A DNA stretch of 64,000 bases from Methanosphaerula subterraneus. GTDB lineage: Archaea; Halobacteriota; Methanomicrobia; Methanomicrobiales; Methanospirillaceae. The position numbers and the translations under genes are program-made. The notes beneath the pieces were generated by a model. That model did no database searches, was not told where the DNA came from, and saw only the letters and a program-made list of their open reading frames with translations. This document shows, in pieces, positions 1-7,292 of this stretch (the first letter of the stretch is position 1; each line of letters starts with the position of its first letter). Where the stretch lies: NCBI RefSeq assembly GCF_052055875.1, contig NZ_CP170508.1:62001-126000 (forward strand). The letters run 5' to 3'.

Positions 1-5
1 CAACC

Positions 6-24
6 GGGATCTCTGATCCCTTTT
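6..24 (+). terminator. Possible terminator hairpin at window edge
   Basis: GGGATC and GATCCC arms around a 3-base loop are followed by TTTT. This would end a plus-strand gene lying left of the window. More T-rich tracts follow near 51-60 and 80-89. Archaeal termination mostly relies on the T tract, so the hairpin itself may be incidental. Confidence 0.3.
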
Positions 25-459
25 CCCTCTGAACTGAGGAGGGCAGCAATCTTTTTTTTCTCGACGCCGGCTTTCTGAGTTTTTTTTTGTTAGTACTCCT
101 GTGTGCCGTTCTCATGACTGCCGGCGTTTCCTGATTTTCTCAGTCAGTGATTTCTGAGTGATGGCCGATTCTTTGAACGGGATGATCACAACGTTTCTTC
201 CCGGGTTCCATTCTTCTGAATTGAAGGAGAGCGTCAGGATGCATGGAATCGGATTGCAGAGAGGCCGGTGGATGTCGCCAGTGAGATGATGAAAAATGGC
301 GCTGGTGAAATGCTCACCTCTGATGACAATCACGACCGATTGATCACCGTTGTGAAGTTGTGGAGACGGTCATTTCTGACCCCGATCTCCTTAACCTGGT
401 AGTAGAGAGTTCTGGATTCATTCAGGTGCAGTGGTAGACTTAAAAATTGAATTATCCTC
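25..459. other. Intergenic region downstream of cbiN
   Basis: No recognisable gene. After cbiMN one expects cbiQ and cbiO, but nothing like them is here. A 73-codon minus-strand frame at 112-333 starts in a 37-bp segment that recurs inverted at 1553-1589, so this stretch may be a duplicated or decayed piece of DNA rather than a working gene. Confidence 0.4.
304..340 (-). repeat. Inverted repeat, left copy, flanking cbiMN
   Basis: The reverse complement of this segment matches 1553-1589 at about 33 of 37 positions, with one single-base indel. The shared core reads ATCGGTCGTGAT, then GTC, then TCAGAGGTGA, then CATTTCA. The two copies point at each other around cbiM-cbiN. The function is unknown. 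Confidence 0.7.
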
Positions 460-798
460 CTATCGATGTGGACGTGAGAGGACGAGTGCCTTTGTCGCCC
501 CAAGAACGATCCCGAGGGAGATCAGGACACCCACCACCATCGCAATGACTCCGCCGGTCGACCCCATGGCATCACCGAGTGCGTAGTCCTTCATCGGTGC
601 CTCATAGACGAATCTGCCGGGGATATCCTCATTCACCTCGGCAGTCGGTGGGGTATCGCCGGTCAGGCTCTTGTCCCCCTGGATGATCAGGGCCGTGCTC
701 TCCAGCCCGTCGGGATCGCTCGAGGCGAAGAAGACCGCGACCACCGCTATCAGCAGTGCCGCGATGATCCCTGCGACCAGAAAGGTCCGGTTATCCAT
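460..798 (-). CDS. cbiN: Cobalt transport protein CbiN
   Basis: Small accessory membrane subunit of the energy-coupling-factor cobalt (or nickel) importer; with CbiM it forms the substrate-capture module. The 112-residue protein has one hydrophobic helix near residues 5-25 and one near 85-105. Between them is the PDGLES motif typical of the CbiN/PDGLE family. I chose the ATG at 798, which overlaps the end of cbiM by 8 bases (the ATG lies inside cbiM's last codons), so the two are translationally coupled. The permease CbiQ and ATPase CbiO are absent downstream. Confidence 0.88.
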   Translation of the reverse strand: MDNRTFLVAGIIAALLIAVVAVFFASSDPDGLESTALIIQGDKSLTGDTPPTAEVNEDIPGRFVYEAPMKDYALGDAMGSTGGVIAMVVGVLISLGIVLGATKALVLSRPHR

Positions 799-1435
799 GG
801 ATCGGCACCCCCCGTGGTAGTTCAACGATGTCAGGACGGGCGTTCAGGATCAGGTTGAGGCCGACGACGGTGATCACACCCTCGATAAGGCCGATGGCTG
901 CATGGTAGGTACCCATCGCAACCATCCCGGGCACCAGGGGGAATGTGCCGGCGATGAACATCTCGAGTGCACAGGCAAGCGACGGAATGAAGCAGGCGAG
1001 CCAGGCTGCGACAAATGCAGAGATGCTCATATTCTTTGTAACTCCCAGCAGCCCGTGGAATGAGTAGAACCCGACGAACCCGCCGATCACACCCATGTTG
1101 ATGATGTTCGCACCCATCGTGGTGATCCCGCCGTCGCCGAAGAGCACCCCCTGGATGATCAGCACCATCGAGAGGATGAAGACTGCGGCGAAGGGCGAGC
1201 CGAGAAGGATCGCTGCAAGCGCCCCGCCGAGCAGGTGTCCGCTCGTCCCCATCGTGACCGGGAGGTTGAAGGCCTGGATCGCAAAGATGCCGGCGGCCAG
1301 CACGGCGACCAGTGGGATCTTCTCCTCTGTCAGTTCGTTCTTCGCCCAGCGGAGCGCCAGGGCGACGAAGACCAGGGCGATGATCCAGTAGACTACGCCC
1401 TGGTTTATTGGTATGAATGCGTCAGGAACATGCAT
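791..1435 (-). CDS. cbiM: Cobalt transport protein CbiM
   Basis: Substrate-specific membrane component of the ECF-type cobalt transporter; cobalt feeds cobalamin and corrinoid synthesis needed for methanogenesis. The 214-residue protein begins MHVPDAF, the metal-binding N-terminus of CbiM/NikM, where the amino terminus and His2 take part in metal binding. It contains several hydrophobic helices and a GTSGHLLGG motif. The ATG at 1435 is preceded by a good GGAGGT ribosome site 7 bases upstream, so the longer upstream frame is not used. Nickel specificity (NikM) cannot be excluded from sequence. Confidence 0.9.
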   Translation of the reverse strand: MHVPDAFIPINQGVVYWIIALVFVALALRWAKNELTEEKIPLVAVLAAGIFAIQAFNLPVTMGTSGHLLGGALAAILLGSPFAAVFILSMVLIIQGVLFGDGGITTMGANIINMGVIGGFVGFYSFHGLLGVTKNMSISAFVAAWLACFIPSLACALEMFIAGTFPLVPGMVAMGTYHAAIGLIEGVITVVGLNLILNARPDIVELPRGVPIHG

Positions 1436-1776
1436 AATTTTAACCTCCGTTAGTAATACTATTGCGAAATTATGTAGCACGAACTGACTGAAAAAGGTTG
1501 TTATTTGATTTTTTTACTATAATCCTGGTACATGTCCCACGAAGGCGGTTCGATCGGTCGTGATCGTCGTCAGAGGTGAAGCATTTCAACAACGTCAGAA
1601 AAAGGGCTCTGTTGAAACTCACAGAAGTTGTCGACATTGACAGATGTGGACCCAGCTTGATGGAAAAAATGGGGGATATCAGAGTATAAGGGGAGGGTTT
1701 CACCGGGTCCAATCCTTCTTAATAGTAATGGAAAAATATAACGTCTTTTACTTCAGATTCTCAACCGTGACGTTTC
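1436..1776. other. Intergenic region with promoter-like AT tracts
   Basis: Divergent region between cbiM (minus) and the endonuclease gene (plus). It holds AT-rich promoter-like stretches near 1466-1480 for cbiM and near 1730-1740 for the plus-strand gene, plus the right inverted repeat at 1553-1589. I see no riboswitch fold and no gene. Confidence 0.4.
1553..1589 (+). repeat. Inverted repeat, right copy, flanking cbiMN
   Basis: Partner of 304-340 in opposite orientation; the two bracket 1.2 kb containing cbiM and cbiN. In both copies one frame reads VIV(I/V)RGE, so they may be decayed copies of the same coding start. Confidence 0.7.
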
Positions 1777-2841
1777 ATGGATTTTAAGGACGAGATTTGC
1801 GCCTTTTCGAAGAAGATTCCTGCAATATCTGAGAATATCAAGACTGAGGAGGCGACCAAGACGGCTCTGGTGATGCCGTTCATTCAGATGCTTGGGTACA
1901 ATGTCTTCGATCCGACCGAAGTATGCCCCGAATTCATTGCTGATGTCGGCATCAAGAAGGGCGAGAAGGTTGATTATTGCATCTACAAAGATGGTGAACC
2001 AACACTGTTGTTTGAGGTTAAACCAGTCTATTTTGATCTCTCTTCGGCCCATGCATCCCAATTGTATCGATATTTTACCGTCACTTCTGCCAGAATTGGA
2101 ATTTTGACCAACGGAGTGGTCTATAAGTTCTTCACAGACCTTGACAAGCCAAACACAATGGATGAACGTCCATTCCTTGAAATCAATCTTCTCGAACCCA
2201 AGGAATCTTCGTTACAGGAATTGAAAAAATTCACAAAGGTAGGATTCAATCTCGAAAATATCGATAATGTCGCGTCAGAATTAAAATATACCCGAGAAAT
2301 TAAGCAAATTCTTCTCGATCAATCAACTTCACCAACACCAGAGTTTGTTAAGTTCTTTGCCAAGCCTGTTTACGGCCGTCCATTGATGCCATCTGCGATG
2401 GAAAAATTTACACCCATCGTAAAAACGGCCTTTACCCAATTCATCAATGAGCGGATAAACGACCGGTTGAAGTCGGCGATGGCCCCAGAACCTGTTCCAG
2501 TTACAGTTGAACCGATTCCTGATGATACCAAAGAGGAGCAGGATATCAAAACAACCACTGAAGAGATGGAATCATATTACATAATCAAGGCAATTGTACG
2601 GGAATCTGTCGACCCTTCGAAGATTACGCTCAGGGATGCCAAGAGTTACTGTGCGATCCTCTATGAAAATAATAATCGCAAACCGATATGCCGCCTCTAT
2701 TACAATACACAAAAGAAGAAAATTGGACTATTTGACAGTGCGGAAGGAACCGAAGAGCGTATTCCCCTTGATTCACCTGACGATCTATTTACGCATGCAC
2801 CCCGGCTCCGGACAACCGTTGAAAAATATTCAGCGGTATAA
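1777..2841 (+). CDS. Type I restriction R-subunit N-domain nuclease (HSDR_N family)
   Basis: Predicted PD-(D/E)xK nuclease of 354 residues. The fold's core is visible: a helix with TEEATKTALVMPFIQMLGY at 23-41, Asp66 in EKVDY, then Glu80-x-Lys82 in LLFEVKP. It matches the N-terminal nuclease domain of HsdR and the stand-alone proteins annotated as predicted type IV restriction endonucleases. There is no helicase/translocase domain, and no HsdM or HsdS nearby, so it is not a type I system. The C-terminal 100 residues form a separate region after an acidic linker near 240-262. A role in defence against foreign DNA is inference. Confidence 0.75.
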   Translation: MDFKDEICAFSKKIPAISENIKTEEATKTALVMPFIQMLGYNVFDPTEVCPEFIADVGIKKGEKVDYCIYKDGEPTLLFEVKPVYFDLSSAHASQLYRYFTVTSARIGILTNGVVYKFFTDLDKPNTMDERPFLEINLLEPKESSLQELKKFTKVGFNLENIDNVASELKYTREIKQILLDQSTSPTPEFVKFFAKPVYGRPLMPSAMEKFTPIVKTAFTQFINERINDRLKSAMAPEPVPVTVEPIPDDTKEEQDIKTTTEEMESYYIIKAIVRESVDPSKITLRDAKSYCAILYENNNRKPICRLYYNTQKKKIGLFDSAEGTEERIPLDSPDDLFTHAPRLRTTVEKYSAV

Positions 2842-3055
2842 CAACGATCCCTTTTTCGAGATGGGGGGTGGTTGTGCCGGGTCCATGATCTCCATGGATC
2901 GAGCCTGAGACCGCCGGCCTCATCGATCCAAAAGAGAATATGATATCACGGTGAGATGGAATGGTCGGTGGGTTCTCCCAGACCCCCTGCCGGCATGGCC
3001 CATCGAATAATCCCGGCACTCAGGATCGCTCATCCCTCCCGCTCGTCCCTCTCCC
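2842..3055. other. Intergenic region, nothing recognised
   Basis: Convergent gap between the nuclease gene and the methyltransferase gene. A run TCCCTTTTTCG follows the nuclease stop and may help termination. No gene is supported. Confidence 0.3.
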
Positions 3056-3811
3056 TCAATCGGTGCACCGGTTTTTGAGAACAAAGAAGGTGTACCCGTA
3101 TTCATTCGAATACTTCCGGTGCATCTCCATCTCCATCTCCAATCCCTGGATGATCATCTGTGCATCGCTGTTCTCCGCATACTTCGCTTTCAACAGGGGA
3201 ATCCTTGCGGACAAGGGAGTGTAAAAATGATCCCACCAGCCGGCATCCGGAAGCCGGAACGAGCTGATGACAGCATAGCCGGCATTCCGGATCAGTTCTT
3301 CAGTGCCGGGTACCGATTTCAAATCAGGGCACATGGGATCCAGAAATTCCCTGCATTCCTCAGATGGCGAATCGGTGAACCAGGTGGTATCAGATACGAC
3401 CAGGTATCCTTCAGGTTTCAAAAATTGCTTCCAGTACCTGAGAGCGTTGGATAATCCCATGATAAATGCAGAACCTTCCGCCCAGATGATATCGAACGAG
3501 GCCCTGTCGAAGGGGAGGTTGTCCATCGATGCTCGATAAGGAATAATTCTACCATCCAGTCCTTCCTTCTTCGCCCGGTGGACAAGATCATCGAGAAACG
3601 GCTGATGGAGATCTGATGCCGTGATCGTACAATCGGGATAGAGCCTCGCAAGGGCGAGCGTCTGCATCCCTGATCCACACCCGATATCGAGGATCTTCCC
3701 CCCTCTGGGAAGTATGGGAATCTGTGAAGATGCATACGCAGTACATTCATCTGATCCGGGACCCTGCCGGGGCAATTCCTCAAACATTCTTGAGATAAGT
3801 GTTACATCCAT
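3056..3811 (-). CDS. Class I SAM-dependent methyltransferase
   Basis: A 251-residue methyltransferase of the UbiE/Methyltransf_11-25 type. Motif I ILDIGCGSG is at 40-48, an acidic residue ending strand 2 follows (ASDLHQP), and DIIWAEGSAF is in the motif IV region. The substrate is not evident. The ATG at 3811 gives MDVTLISRMFEEL; a longer upstream reading lacks homology-like sequence and would run through the promoter region it shares with the divergent siroheme gene. There is no strong Shine-Dalgarno, which is common in this window. Confidence 0.75.
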   Translation of the reverse strand: MDVTLISRMFEELPRQGPGSDECTAYASSQIPILPRGGKILDIGCGSGMQTLALARLYPDCTITASDLHQPFLDDLVHRAKKEGLDGRIIPYRASMDNLPFDRASFDIIWAEGSAFIMGLSNALRYWKQFLKPEGYLVVSDTTWFTDSPSEECREFLDPMCPDLKSVPGTEELIRNAGYAVISSFRLPDAGWWDHFYTPLSARIPLLKAKYAENSDAQMIIQGLEMEMEMHRKYSNEYGYTFFVLKNRCTD

Positions 3812-3943
3812 GATACCACACGTGAGAATATTGAGATTAAATCCTTGTTGGTTGGTAGTGACGGGAAAGGAGAGATGGGGAATCCCGGGCTCTAATGGGG
3901 AGGATAGCAATCTATTTTTCCCGCTGCCGCTCAGGATAAACAC

Positions 3944-4825
3944 ATGTGTGCAGATGACGGCCGGCAAGAAGTACAGTCCGTTTCAAAGGGATCCGGTCTT
4001 CTCCGGCAGAAGGAGAAGGGATATGTTACCGTCCGGGTGAAGGCTGTTGCAGGGAACTGTACCGCCCCGCAGCTCGCCCTGCTCAGCGAGCTGGCGACCC
4101 GGTACGGGAGAGGATACCTCTCGCTGACCGTCCGGCTCAACCTGGAGATCCCCTGGGTGAAGGTCTCCGATGTGCCGGCGGTCTTCGCTGCCCTGGCCGA
4201 AGCCGGCCTCCCTCCCGGGTCCACCGGCAAAAATGTCCGGGCGATCGTCGCCTGCAAGGGGACGGTCTGTCCGCACGGCCTCTACGACACCCAGGAGACC
4301 TGCCGGGAACTGGACCGGGCGTACTACGGAGAGCCGCTGCCGGCAAAGTTCAAGATCGGGATCGCCGGCTGTCCGAACAACTGTACAAAGGTCCAGTTCA
4401 ACGACATCGGGATCATGGGGCAGCGGGTGCCCCTGTTCGTTGCCTCGGACTGCACCGGCTGCGGGGCCTGCGTCGTCGCCTGCAGGGCCGGGGCGCTCCG
4501 GCTCGACGAGGACGGCACCCTCCGGTACCGGCAGGACCGCTGCCTGAACTGCGGCGCCTGCCTGGAACGCTGCACCGCCGGTGCCGTCCTGGTGCAGGCC
4601 GAAGGCGTCACCCTCTTCGTCGGGGGTACCGCCGGCCGCCGGGTGCTGGCCGGTCTTCCCCTCGGATCGATCGTCCCCCTCTCCCGGTGCCCGGCGCTGA
4701 TCGATGCCGTCCTCGCCGTCTTCCGGAAAAACGCAGAACCCGGCGAACGGCTCCGCTCGATGATGGAACGGATCGGACCGGAAACGGTGCTCTCCATGAT
4801 CAGGGAGGCGGTCCGGGAACCCTGA
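3944..4825 (+). CDS. Small Dsr-like siroheme/4Fe-4S protein (sulfite/nitrite reductase-like)
   Basis: A 293-residue homologue of dissimilatory sulfite reductase subunits (Dsr-LP proteins of methanogens). The siroheme-[4Fe-4S] ligands appear as Cys104-x4-Cys109 and Cys143-x3-Cys147 (AGCPNNC). A ferredoxin insert follows with two CxxCxxCxxxC clusters (Cys170/173/176/180 and Cys200/203/206/210). The N-terminal NIR_SIR half-domain is at about 25-95. It probably catalyses electron transfer to, or reduction of, sulfite or a related sulfur/nitrogen compound in the cytoplasm; the true substrate of Dsr-LP proteins is not settled. No redox partner gene lies next to it. Confidence 0.82.
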   Translation: MCADDGRQEVQSVSKGSGLLRQKEKGYVTVRVKAVAGNCTAPQLALLSELATRYGRGYLSLTVRLNLEIPWVKVSDVPAVFAALAEAGLPPGSTGKNVRAIVACKGTVCPHGLYDTQETCRELDRAYYGEPLPAKFKIGIAGCPNNCTKVQFNDIGIMGQRVPLFVASDCTGCGACVVACRAGALRLDEDGTLRYRQDRCLNCGACLERCTAGAVLVQAEGVTLFVGGTAGRRVLAGLPLGSIVPLSRCPALIDAVLAVFRKNAEPGERLRSMMERIGPETVLSMIREAVREP

Positions 4826-4864
4826 TTCAGATGGCCCGAAAAAAAGGTATTTGTGAAGCCGGCG

Positions 4865-5314
4865 TCACTCCGGTTTATCGCTCTCGGGTTTATCACTATC
4901 AGGCTTCGCACTTTCCGGCTTCGCACTGTTCTGCTGCCTTCTCTTCAGTGTCTCCTGCACCCGTGCAAAGACATCGTTGATCCCGTTCTGAAGGGTGGTG
5001 CCGGCATCCTTCACCGTCTTCTCGACATACCGGTGTCCCTCGTCGGTGGTGATGACCCCGTGTGCCAGCCCGATCACATCGTTGATCGCCTTTGCGACCG
5101 ATGCCGAGGCTTCACCGAGCTTCTGCTCGATGACGGCCGGATCCGGTTCGCCCTGTTCGGTATTCGGTCCGTCCTGAACCGGGATCTCCTGCGTGGTCCC
5201 AGTCTCTGCGTCTGCGGAAGGTTCGTCAGCGGCCTGGGCCCCGGCGGTCTTCTCCTCTTCCGGTGCTCCCACAACCCATCGTCCTCCCTCGAAACGTCCG
5301 TTCTCTTCACTCAT
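4865..5314 (-). CDS. Hypothetical acidic protein, conserved core with charged tail
   Basis: Unrecognised 149-residue protein. It starts MSEENGRFEGGRWVVG, continues with an acidic, Ala/Glu-rich linker (about 18-65), then a predicted helical core (about 65-130) and ends in a degenerate Lys-Pro-(Glu/Asp)-Ser repeat tail. There is no signal peptide or membrane segment. The ATG at 5314 is preceded by AGGATGA, a better-placed ribosome site than for the in-frame ATG at 5323. It is divergent from the DUF5591 gene and convergent with the Dsr-like gene. Confidence 0.6.
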   Translation of the reverse strand: MSEENGRFEGGRWVVGAPEEEKTAGAQAADEPSADAETGTTQEIPVQDGPNTEQGEPDPAVIEQKLGEASASVAKAINDVIGLAHGVITTDEGHRYVEKTVKDAGTTLQNGINDVFARVQETLKRRQQNSAKPESAKPDSDKPESDKPE

Positions 5315-5390
5315 ATGTGTCATCCTGATCCCAGAGATTGCGAGAAATGATCCTGCGCAGTTCATGGGCGTTCGTGAGTATTTGTACAGC

Positions 5391-5402
5391 GCCTATTTAA
5401 AA
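5391..5402 (+). promoter_or_regulatory. TATA box ahead of DUF5591 gene
   Basis: CTATTTAAAATT lies about 45 bases before the GTG at 5444, which would place the transcript start near 5423. It is the only AT-rich box in this otherwise GC-rich spacer. Confidence 0.4.
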
Positions 5403-5443
5403 TTGGTACTGCCGACCCGTCTCTCTCCGGTCCCAGAACAGAG

Positions 5444-6094
5444 GTGACATCAGGACCGTCATCCCATGTGTACTGGATGCGACTGCAGACCCCTGCCCGT
5501 TTCAGCGAGGACGATCATCTGACCGCCCCGCCCTTCTACCTCCCGGTCTTTGAGGAGGCGTACCGGTTCATCATCGATCAGTACCAGGTCGCTCCGAAGC
5601 CGATCGGGATCTTCATCCCCTGTGCCGTGAAGAAGCCCTACAGCACGAGCCCGAGCCACCGGCTCTTTCATAAGGTGATCGGCACCACCCTCGACCCGGA
5701 CGACTACCATGTGGTGATCTTCGGCACCTGCGGGACCGTGCCGGCCGAGCTCGAACTGATGTACCCCTATGCCCACTATCACTATATGCTCGGCAAGGTC
5801 ACTGACCCGAAGGTCAAGGAGGACTTTCTGAGGATTGAGACGCGAAGGATCGCCGGCTACCTGAAGAAGACCGAGCATACGTACACCCGGAGGATCGCCT
5901 ACTGCATCGGCATCTTCCGCGAGGCCATGGTCCAGGCCGTGGAAGAGACCGGTATCGAGCTCGACCTGCTCCTCCCGTCAAACCCGATGATCACCAGAAT
6001 GTACGACATCGACTGTCCGTTCCCTGAAGGATCCCTCTCGATGAAAGAATATGTCGAAGAGTTCCGGGCAGGACTGCAGCAGATGCGTTCCTGA
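5444..6094 (+). CDS. DUF5591 protein, stand-alone paralogue of the ArcS catalytic domain
   Basis: The 216-residue protein contains Pro59-Cys60-x3-Lys-Pro-Tyr-x2-Ser-x2-His72, the signature PCx3KPYx2Sx2H motif of archaeosine synthase ArcS. The downstream pattern (P-x-E-L-E-L-x-Y-P-x-A-H-Y) matches ArcS encoded at 55413-57038 in this same window (PREIELCYPAAHY). It lacks the TGT-like N-domain and the PUA domain. The GTG at 5444 is the longest start; GTG 5468 or ATG 5477 are possible. Its reaction is unknown; a lysine- or amide-transfer role in tRNA modification is only inference. Confidence 0.7.
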   Translation: MTSGPSSHVYWMRLQTPARFSEDDHLTAPPFYLPVFEEAYRFIIDQYQVAPKPIGIFIPCAVKKPYSTSPSHRLFHKVIGTTLDPDDYHVVIFGTCGTVPAELELMYPYAHYHYMLGKVTDPKVKEDFLRIETRRIAGYLKKTEHTYTRRIAYCIGIFREAMVQAVEETGIELDLLLPSNPMITRMYDIDCPFPEGSLSMKEYVEEFRAGLQQMRS

Positions 6095-6366
6095 CAATAT
6101 CTTAAAAGAGACGCCCCTGAGAGGATTCCCCTCTTTGAAAGCGATGCCGGTCCTGTGAGACAGCATCTTTCACTTCACAGGTTTGGAATTTTTTTTACCT
6201 GTGAACCTGCTGCTCGTATGGATGCCATCATGATGACATCTGGCCTCTGGTGCATTCTATCTATTGTCACAGGCTGATTACTCCCTGTGGTTGAATCGCA
6301 TCAGTGCATAGCCTTCTCAGCATGCTCCTCTCTAGAGGCAAATTGCCTTGTATGTCATGATACTAC
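6095..6366. other. Intergenic region downstream of cas6
   Basis: No gene and no CRISPR array. A run of seven T lies near 6190-6196 (plus strand), after a stretch that may end the DUF5591 transcript. I looked specifically for repeat-spacer units beside cas6 and saw none. Confidence 0.4.
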
Positions 6367-7185
6367 TTATAATTTCTCATCCTGTTCCGGCGGTTCAGCC
6401 GGTGGATGGGGGCCGGCCCCTGCCCGCTCCTGCGGCTCGGGCTTCTCCTCCTTCCTGATCACATTCATAAATCCATATCCCGAGCCGGTCCGCTCCCCAA
6501 ACCCTGCCTCGATCCCGAACGCCAGCACCTTCCGCTGTGCCTGGTTCATCTTACTCCAGCGGAACTCCCAGAGACTGCTGGGTGCCGTCCCGCTCTTCTT
6601 GTTTCCGGACGGCTTCGCCGGCAGACTTCTGAAGAGGGAGGCCTCGGCAAAGAGCGTCTCCATTTTGAGTTTTGTCGCGTTCCAGCGGTTATACCGGGCG
6701 AGCAGCGATTCGGTGAGTGCCGTGGTCAGCGCCTCCTCGGGCATCCCCTCCTCCCAGAACACCGGCCCTCTGGATTGGTCGGGGATCTGGAATTTATTGA
6801 TGCACTTTGGGGAGAGCCGGACGATCAGAGGGGTTGCATTCCGAAGGACCAGTCTGTTCTTCTGCAGGGTGATCGAAAAAACCTGATGCCCCAGCAGGGT
6901 GAACTGCGCATCACCAATTTTTATCCGGGCCCCTCTCTGCTGCGAGAGATAGCGGGCGATACCCTGTGCCACCTCGGGTGCAGGGGATGCGATGATCAAC
7001 TGTTGCAGGTCCCCGGTCTTGATCTCCCCGAACGGAAAGAGGCGGGAGTATGAGACCGGGACGTCCCGGGCCAGGGCCGGGCCCAGGGACCCCGCCCACA
7101 TCATAGCCTGGGTGACAAACGTGTGCAGTGCACGGTTCTGAACAGGCCCATCCTGTTCTGCTTTCAGGCGGATTAACAGTCGCAT
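6367..7185 (-). CDS. cas6: CRISPR RNA endoribonuclease Cas6 (orphan)
   Basis: A 272-residue Cas6-family protein, the endonuclease that cuts CRISPR precursor RNA inside each repeat. The hallmark C-terminal glycine-rich loop GFGERTGSGYGF is at 228-239, and the N-terminus MRLLIRLKAEQD is the usual first ferredoxin-like strand. A proline/glutamate-rich tail of about 30 residues follows the G-loop and is unusual. No other cas gene or array lies in the window. It follows the kinase gene on the same strand after 107 bases, with a good GGAG ribosome site; an AT-rich box near 7215-7225 could give it its own promoter. Confidence 0.82.
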   Translation of the reverse strand: MRLLIRLKAEQDGPVQNRALHTFVTQAMMWAGSLGPALARDVPVSYSRLFPFGEIKTGDLQQLIIASPAPEVAQGIARYLSQQRGARIKIGDAQFTLLGHQVFSITLQKNRLVLRNATPLIVRLSPKCINKFQIPDQSRGPVFWEEGMPEEALTTALTESLLARYNRWNATKLKMETLFAEASLFRSLPAKPSGNKKSGTAPSSLWEFRWSKMNQAQRKVLAFGIEAGFGERTGSGYGFMNVIRKEEKPEPQERAGAGPHPPAEPPEQDEKL

Positions 7186-7292
7186 CTCTTCTCCTTACCT
7201 GATGGGCTCTCCTGTGCTATATGTTCTCACCTGAAGCGACAGTCCGGTCGCTCCGCCCCTGGTGCCCCGATTATTCTTCTGGTCTTCTCTCT

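Noticed and set aside
112..333. 73-codon minus-strand gene downstream of cbiN
   Set aside because: Its start lies in a repeated segment and the product has no recognisable family; kept only as part of the inverted-repeat observation.
1436..1776. Cobalamin riboswitch upstream of cbiM
   Set aside because: No B12-box-like conserved core can be seen, and such riboswitches are not typical of archaea.
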